Part shown: positions 61,542 through 64,000 of the stretch, in pieces
How the letters are laid out: the number at the start of each line of letters is the position of its first letter
Numbering within the stretch: the stretch's first letter is position 1
NCBI GenBank assembly: GCA_963677085.2
Contig: CAXXFH010000004.1
Span: 1,612,001 to 1,676,000, forward strand
Direction of reading: 5' to 3'
From: G963677085 sp963677085
Lineage (GTDB): Bacteria; Planctomycetota; Planctomycetia; Pirellulales; Thermoguttaceae
DNA: 64,000 nucleotides
The notes under the pieces: model-generated
Databases searched by the model: none
Seen by the model: only the letters and a program-made list of their open reading frames with translations
Told to the model about the DNA's origin: nothing
Made by a program: the position numbers and the translations under genes

Positions 61542-63005
61542 TCAGATGAAAATATACCCTTCTTCGCCGTGTTGACTGAGGTCCAAACCTTCGACTTCCT
61601 GAGCCTGAGTAACTCGGAGTCCCATGGTAGCGTCGAGCACCTTGAGGATGATGAACGTTGCTACGATGGCCAGGACCCAACTGATGGCCGTGGCGGCAAT
61701 CTGACCGCCCAGGATTTTCCCCCCCTCGATTAACCCTAGCGGGGCGCCGTCGGCCATGTCGGTAACGGCCCGCGTGGCAAACACGCCCGTGAGGATAGCC
61801 CCTAGGGTGCCGCCCACGCCGTGTACGCCGAAGGCGTCGAGCGAATCGTCGTAACCGAATTTATTCTTAAGCGCCGTGCAGGAATAGAAGCAGACCACGC
61901 CGGCGATCATGCCCATTACCATTCCCCACATCGGCTGCACGAAACCGGCGGCCGGCGTAACACACACCAGCCCGGCCACTAGGCCCGAGCAGGCACCCAA
62001 CACGCTGGGTTTTCCTCGCTTGATCCATTCCATGGCGGCCCAGGTCACCGCTCCGCCGGCGGCGCCGAAGTGGGTCGTGGCAAACGCGCTGGCCGCGACA
62101 CCGTCGGCCGCCAGTTCACTTCCGGCGTTGAAACCAAACCACCCTACCCACAGCATGGCCGCACCCATGGCCGTGTAGGTCATGTTGTGCGGAGGCATCG
62201 GCTCGGTACCCTGGCCCAATCGGCGGCCAATCAATAGGGCACACACCAAGGCCGACACGCCCGAGCTAATGTGAACCACCGTTCCCCCGGCAAAGTCCAG
62301 GGCACCACCCATCACGCCGTTTTCGCCAAAGGCCAGGATTCCGCCGTCCCACACCCAGTGGCACAAGGGACAGTAAACCAAGGTTGCCCAAAGCAGCATA
62401 AACACGACCATCGCGCTGAATTTCATTCGTTCGGCAAACGCACCGCAAATCAAAGCCGGTGTAATAATCACGAACATGCCCTGAAAAAGCATGTGCGTGA
62501 GCATCGGAATCGAGCTGAACATCGGCACCACAGGCTCGCCCAGCGATTCGTTCCATTCGGCCTGCACACCCTGCATGCAGATATGGTCCCCGTTGCCAAA
62601 CCACGGGTTGTCGCCGCCGAAGCTCAGCGAGTAACCGATCACGGCCCAGTAGACGGTCATCAGGCCCATCAGGAAGATGCATTGCATCATCACGCCCAGC
62701 ACGTTCTTCTTGCGAACTAGGCCGCTGTAGAACATAGCCAAGCCGGGCGCCGTCATAAACAGCACCAGTGCGCAGGAAACGAGCATCCAAGCGTTGTCGC
62801 CCGTGTCGAGCTGAGGTTGCTCAGCTACGGTCTGCTGCTGGTCGGGCACTTCGGCCGCCGCAGTCTCGGGTGAAGCCTCGGCCTTAGTTTCCGCAACTTG
62901 TTCGTTATTTTGGGCATAGCAGCATGGGCTACCGATCATGCCCGTGGTTAGCGTCACCAAGTTGAGCGCCACCAACGCGCGCAGTGTCGTCCTCCAATTT
63001 TTCAT
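61542..63005 (-). CDS. amt: Ammonium transporter
   Basis: The 487-residue Amt channel has a cleavable signal peptide (RALVALNLVTLTTGMIGSPC) and a linker rich in Glu and Ala before the 11-helix core. The core begins DTGDNAWMLVSCALVLFMT and carries the pore segments with twin His residues (CHWVWDGGILAF preceding DFAGGTVVHISSG; FGVHGVGGTLGAIL). It imports ammonium across the inner membrane. A sigma-54 site lies upstream; glnB and glnD follow downstream. A short C-terminal tail (GLRVTQAQEVEGLD) would contact PII. Confidence 0.96.
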   Translation of the reverse strand: MKNWRTTLRALVALNLVTLTTGMIGSPCCYAQNNEQVAETKAEASPETAAAEVPDQQQTVAEQPQLDTGDNAWMLVSCALVLFMTAPGLAMFYSGLVRKKNVLGVMMQCIFLMGLMTVYWAVIGYSLSFGGDNPWFGNGDHICMQGVQAEWNESLGEPVVPMFSSIPMLTHMLFQGMFVIITPALICGAFAERMKFSAMVVFMLLWATLVYCPLCHWVWDGGILAFGENGVMGGALDFAGGTVVHISSGVSALVCALLIGRRLGQGTEPMPPHNMTYTAMGAAMLWVGWFGFNAGSELAADGVAASAFATTHFGAAGGAVTWAAMEWIKRGKPSVLGACSGLVAGLVCVTPAAGFVQPMWGMVMGMIAGVVCFYSCTALKNKFGYDDSLDAFGVHGVGGTLGAILTGVFATRAVTDMADGAPLGLIEGGKILGGQIAATAISWVLAIVATFIILKVLDATMGLRVTQAQEVEGLDLSQHGEEGYIFI

Positions 63006-63127
63006 GTCAAAGATCTACCTCGTGCAAGAGCCGTAACGTGCCGCGACCGCCCGAGACCGTCTCGGACAACTCCCCGCGCCCAAGATCGGGGTGCAGAAAT
63101 TCCCGATGGGGCACGCTACGCCTCGGA

Positions 63128-63143
63128 AGCAATCGGCGTGCCA
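63128..63143 (-). promoter_or_regulatory. Sigma-54 promoter upstream of amt
   Basis: Read on the minus strand, 63143-63128 is TGGCACGCCGATTGCT, which matches the -24/-12 consensus TGGCACG-N4-TTGCW in every defined position. Transcription would start near 63117, giving a leader of about 110 nt to the amt ATG at 63005. Activation by the NtrC-like regulator at 37181-38587 is an inference. Confidence 0.8.
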
Positions 63144-63521
63144 AAATTGTCATGCAATTGAGGGAAATGCGCGCAAGTGCCCTACTAGCAGGAAGCTAAT
63201 GCATACGAACGATCCTCACTCATACGACAAATACGTCAGGACAACAGCACGACTGCCCTAACGACGCGCAGGGGGTGACTAAGGTTTGCGCAAATTACCC
63301 CCCAATAAAGAGGCCCGTGCGTCGCGAATGCTCGTCGTTCGACCGGAGAGCGCCGTTGAGCAGCACGTCGTAATTGAGCGAGCGTTTTTTTGGCTTGATT
63401 TGAGGGCCACCGGCTCCGCCAGTGCCCTTGGCCGCAGATCTCTCCCACACTCGCAGCGTCCGTGGCACACAAGCGGCCGTGGCCACGGCACCCGCCACTG
63501 TGGCTCCAATCTCACTCCGGC
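63144..63521. other. Intergenic region between PduO-type gene and amt
   Basis: This stretch could hold activator sites for the amt promoter, which usually lie 80-150 bp upstream, but I see no clear dyad. A T7 run is at about 63386-63393. Short minus-strand frames at 63279-63515 have no recognisable content. Confidence 0.35.
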
Positions 63522-64000
63522 CTACCGCGTCGGCTTCCAGACGACGTCACCACGTCCCTCGGCCGCGTTGGCCGCCCGGGCCAGCACGAACAGCAGGTCG
63601 CTCAGCCGGTTGAGATAGACCAGCGGCACCGGCGAAACGGGCTGTTGCGACTCGCGCACGAGGGTGACCAGCCGTCGCTCGGCTCGGCGGCACACGGTGC
63701 GAGCCAGGTGCAAGGTGGCCGCCGCTCGGGTGCCCCCCGGCAAGATGAAGTTGGCCAGGGGCGCCAGTTGGTCCTCAAAGCGGTCGATCGCCCGTTCGAG
63801 GGCTTCCACGTCGGCCGTCCCGATAAGGCGCAATTCGAGCTTGGCCGGCTCTGGCGTGGCCAGCTCGGCCCCCAGGTCGAACAGGTCGTGCTGAATGCGG
63901 TCGAGCAAGGCATCGATGTCCGGCGAGGGCGATTCCGCTCGAACCATCCCCAGCAGGGCGTTCAACTCGTCGACCGTGCCGACCGTCTCCGGGCGCAACG
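63522..64000 (-). CDS. Cob(I)yrinic acid a,c-diamide adenosyltransferase, PduO type (5' end missing)
   Basis: At least 158 residues of a PduO-type ATP:corrinoid adenosyltransferase are visible; the true start lies beyond the window edge. Conserved segments are VGTVDELNALLG, DLFDLGAELATP, FILPGGTRAAATLHLARTVCRRAERR and YLNRLSDLLFVLARAAN, with the Arg residues of the ATP/cobalamin site. It makes adenosylcobalamin in the cytoplasm. It ends with VVWKPTR, close to the usual WKP end of the family. Confidence 0.92.
   Translation of the reverse strand, partial: LRPETVGTVDELNALLGMVRAESPSPDIDALLDRIQHDLFDLGAELATPEPAKLELRLIGTADVEALERAIDRFEDQLAPLANFILPGGTRAAATLHLARTVCRRAERRLVTLVRESQQPVSPVPLVYLNRLSDLLFVLARAANAAEGRGDVVWKPTR

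Overview
The window is chromosomal DNA of a planctomycete, most likely of the Pirellulales type. The evidence is a DUF1559 (planctomycete prepilin-like) protein beside a prepilin peptidase, an N-terminal LEPR-XLL-like motif on a matrixin protease, two Ser/Thr kinases sharing a phylum-typical N-terminal domain, a pyrophosphate-type phosphofructokinase, an AroD-AroE fusion, high GC, and many dispersed intergenic palindromes. Most genes are housekeeping. I see no rRNA, tRNA, CRISPR array, prophage or complete insertion sequence.

Layout: 0-2 kb, a structured element and a membrane Ser/Thr kinase. 2-6 kb (minus strand), larE, a DUF2784 membrane protein, nnrD and larB (nickel-pincer cofactor and NAD(P)HX repair). 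6-11 kb (plus), an M24 peptidase, accB, accC and pfp. 11-16 kb, a lipoprotein, a 29-residue Cys/Lys-rich microprotein and hisD-hisC-hisB (minus). 16-20 kb, a 1274-residue membrane protein combining a zinc ribbon, a DUF1559-like region and two STN-like regions. 20.3-21.7 kb, a DAHP synthase gene with a leader that looks like a classic aromatic amino-acid attenuator. 21.9-27.9 kb, a pectin/rhamnogalacturonan degradation locus (SGNH esterase, PL11 lyase, beta-helix protein, KdgF-like cupin). 28-33 kb, comEC and a surface beta-helix protein. 33.5-38.6 kb, rpsO, pnp and an NtrB/NtrC-like pair. 38.6-46 kb, an S23-type four-helix-bundle protein, mutL, aroDE, aroK, prepilin peptidase and DUF1559. 46-53 kb, an orphan protein, hisH, a second kinase, a patatin phospholipase with a GAF-like tail plus a small partner gene, and hisA. 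53-58 kb, a second copy of the structured element, an EF-G paralogue, an ADP-ribosylglycohydrolase, a hairpin element and a frameshifted matrixin. 58-63 kb, the nitrogen-control set glnD, glnB and amt (minus), with a near-perfect sigma-54 promoter upstream of amt. The right edge cuts a PduO-type cobalamin adenosyltransferase.

The most notable signals are regulatory. First, a 25-codon leader peptide carrying the run YYFGFYF is followed by mutually exclusive antiterminator and terminator arms in front of DAHP synthase. Second, two ~80-nt copies of an unrecognised three-way-junction element (near 200 and 53130) carry compensatory base changes in two helices. Third, a sigma-54 site upstream of amt fits the NtrC-like activator encoded 25 kb away. 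Fourth, degenerate intergenic 'word' repeats appear to have a strand polarity linked to gene starts and ends. Coding starts are often reassigned here to internal codons on the basis of ribosome-binding sites and family alignment; GTG and TTG starts occur.
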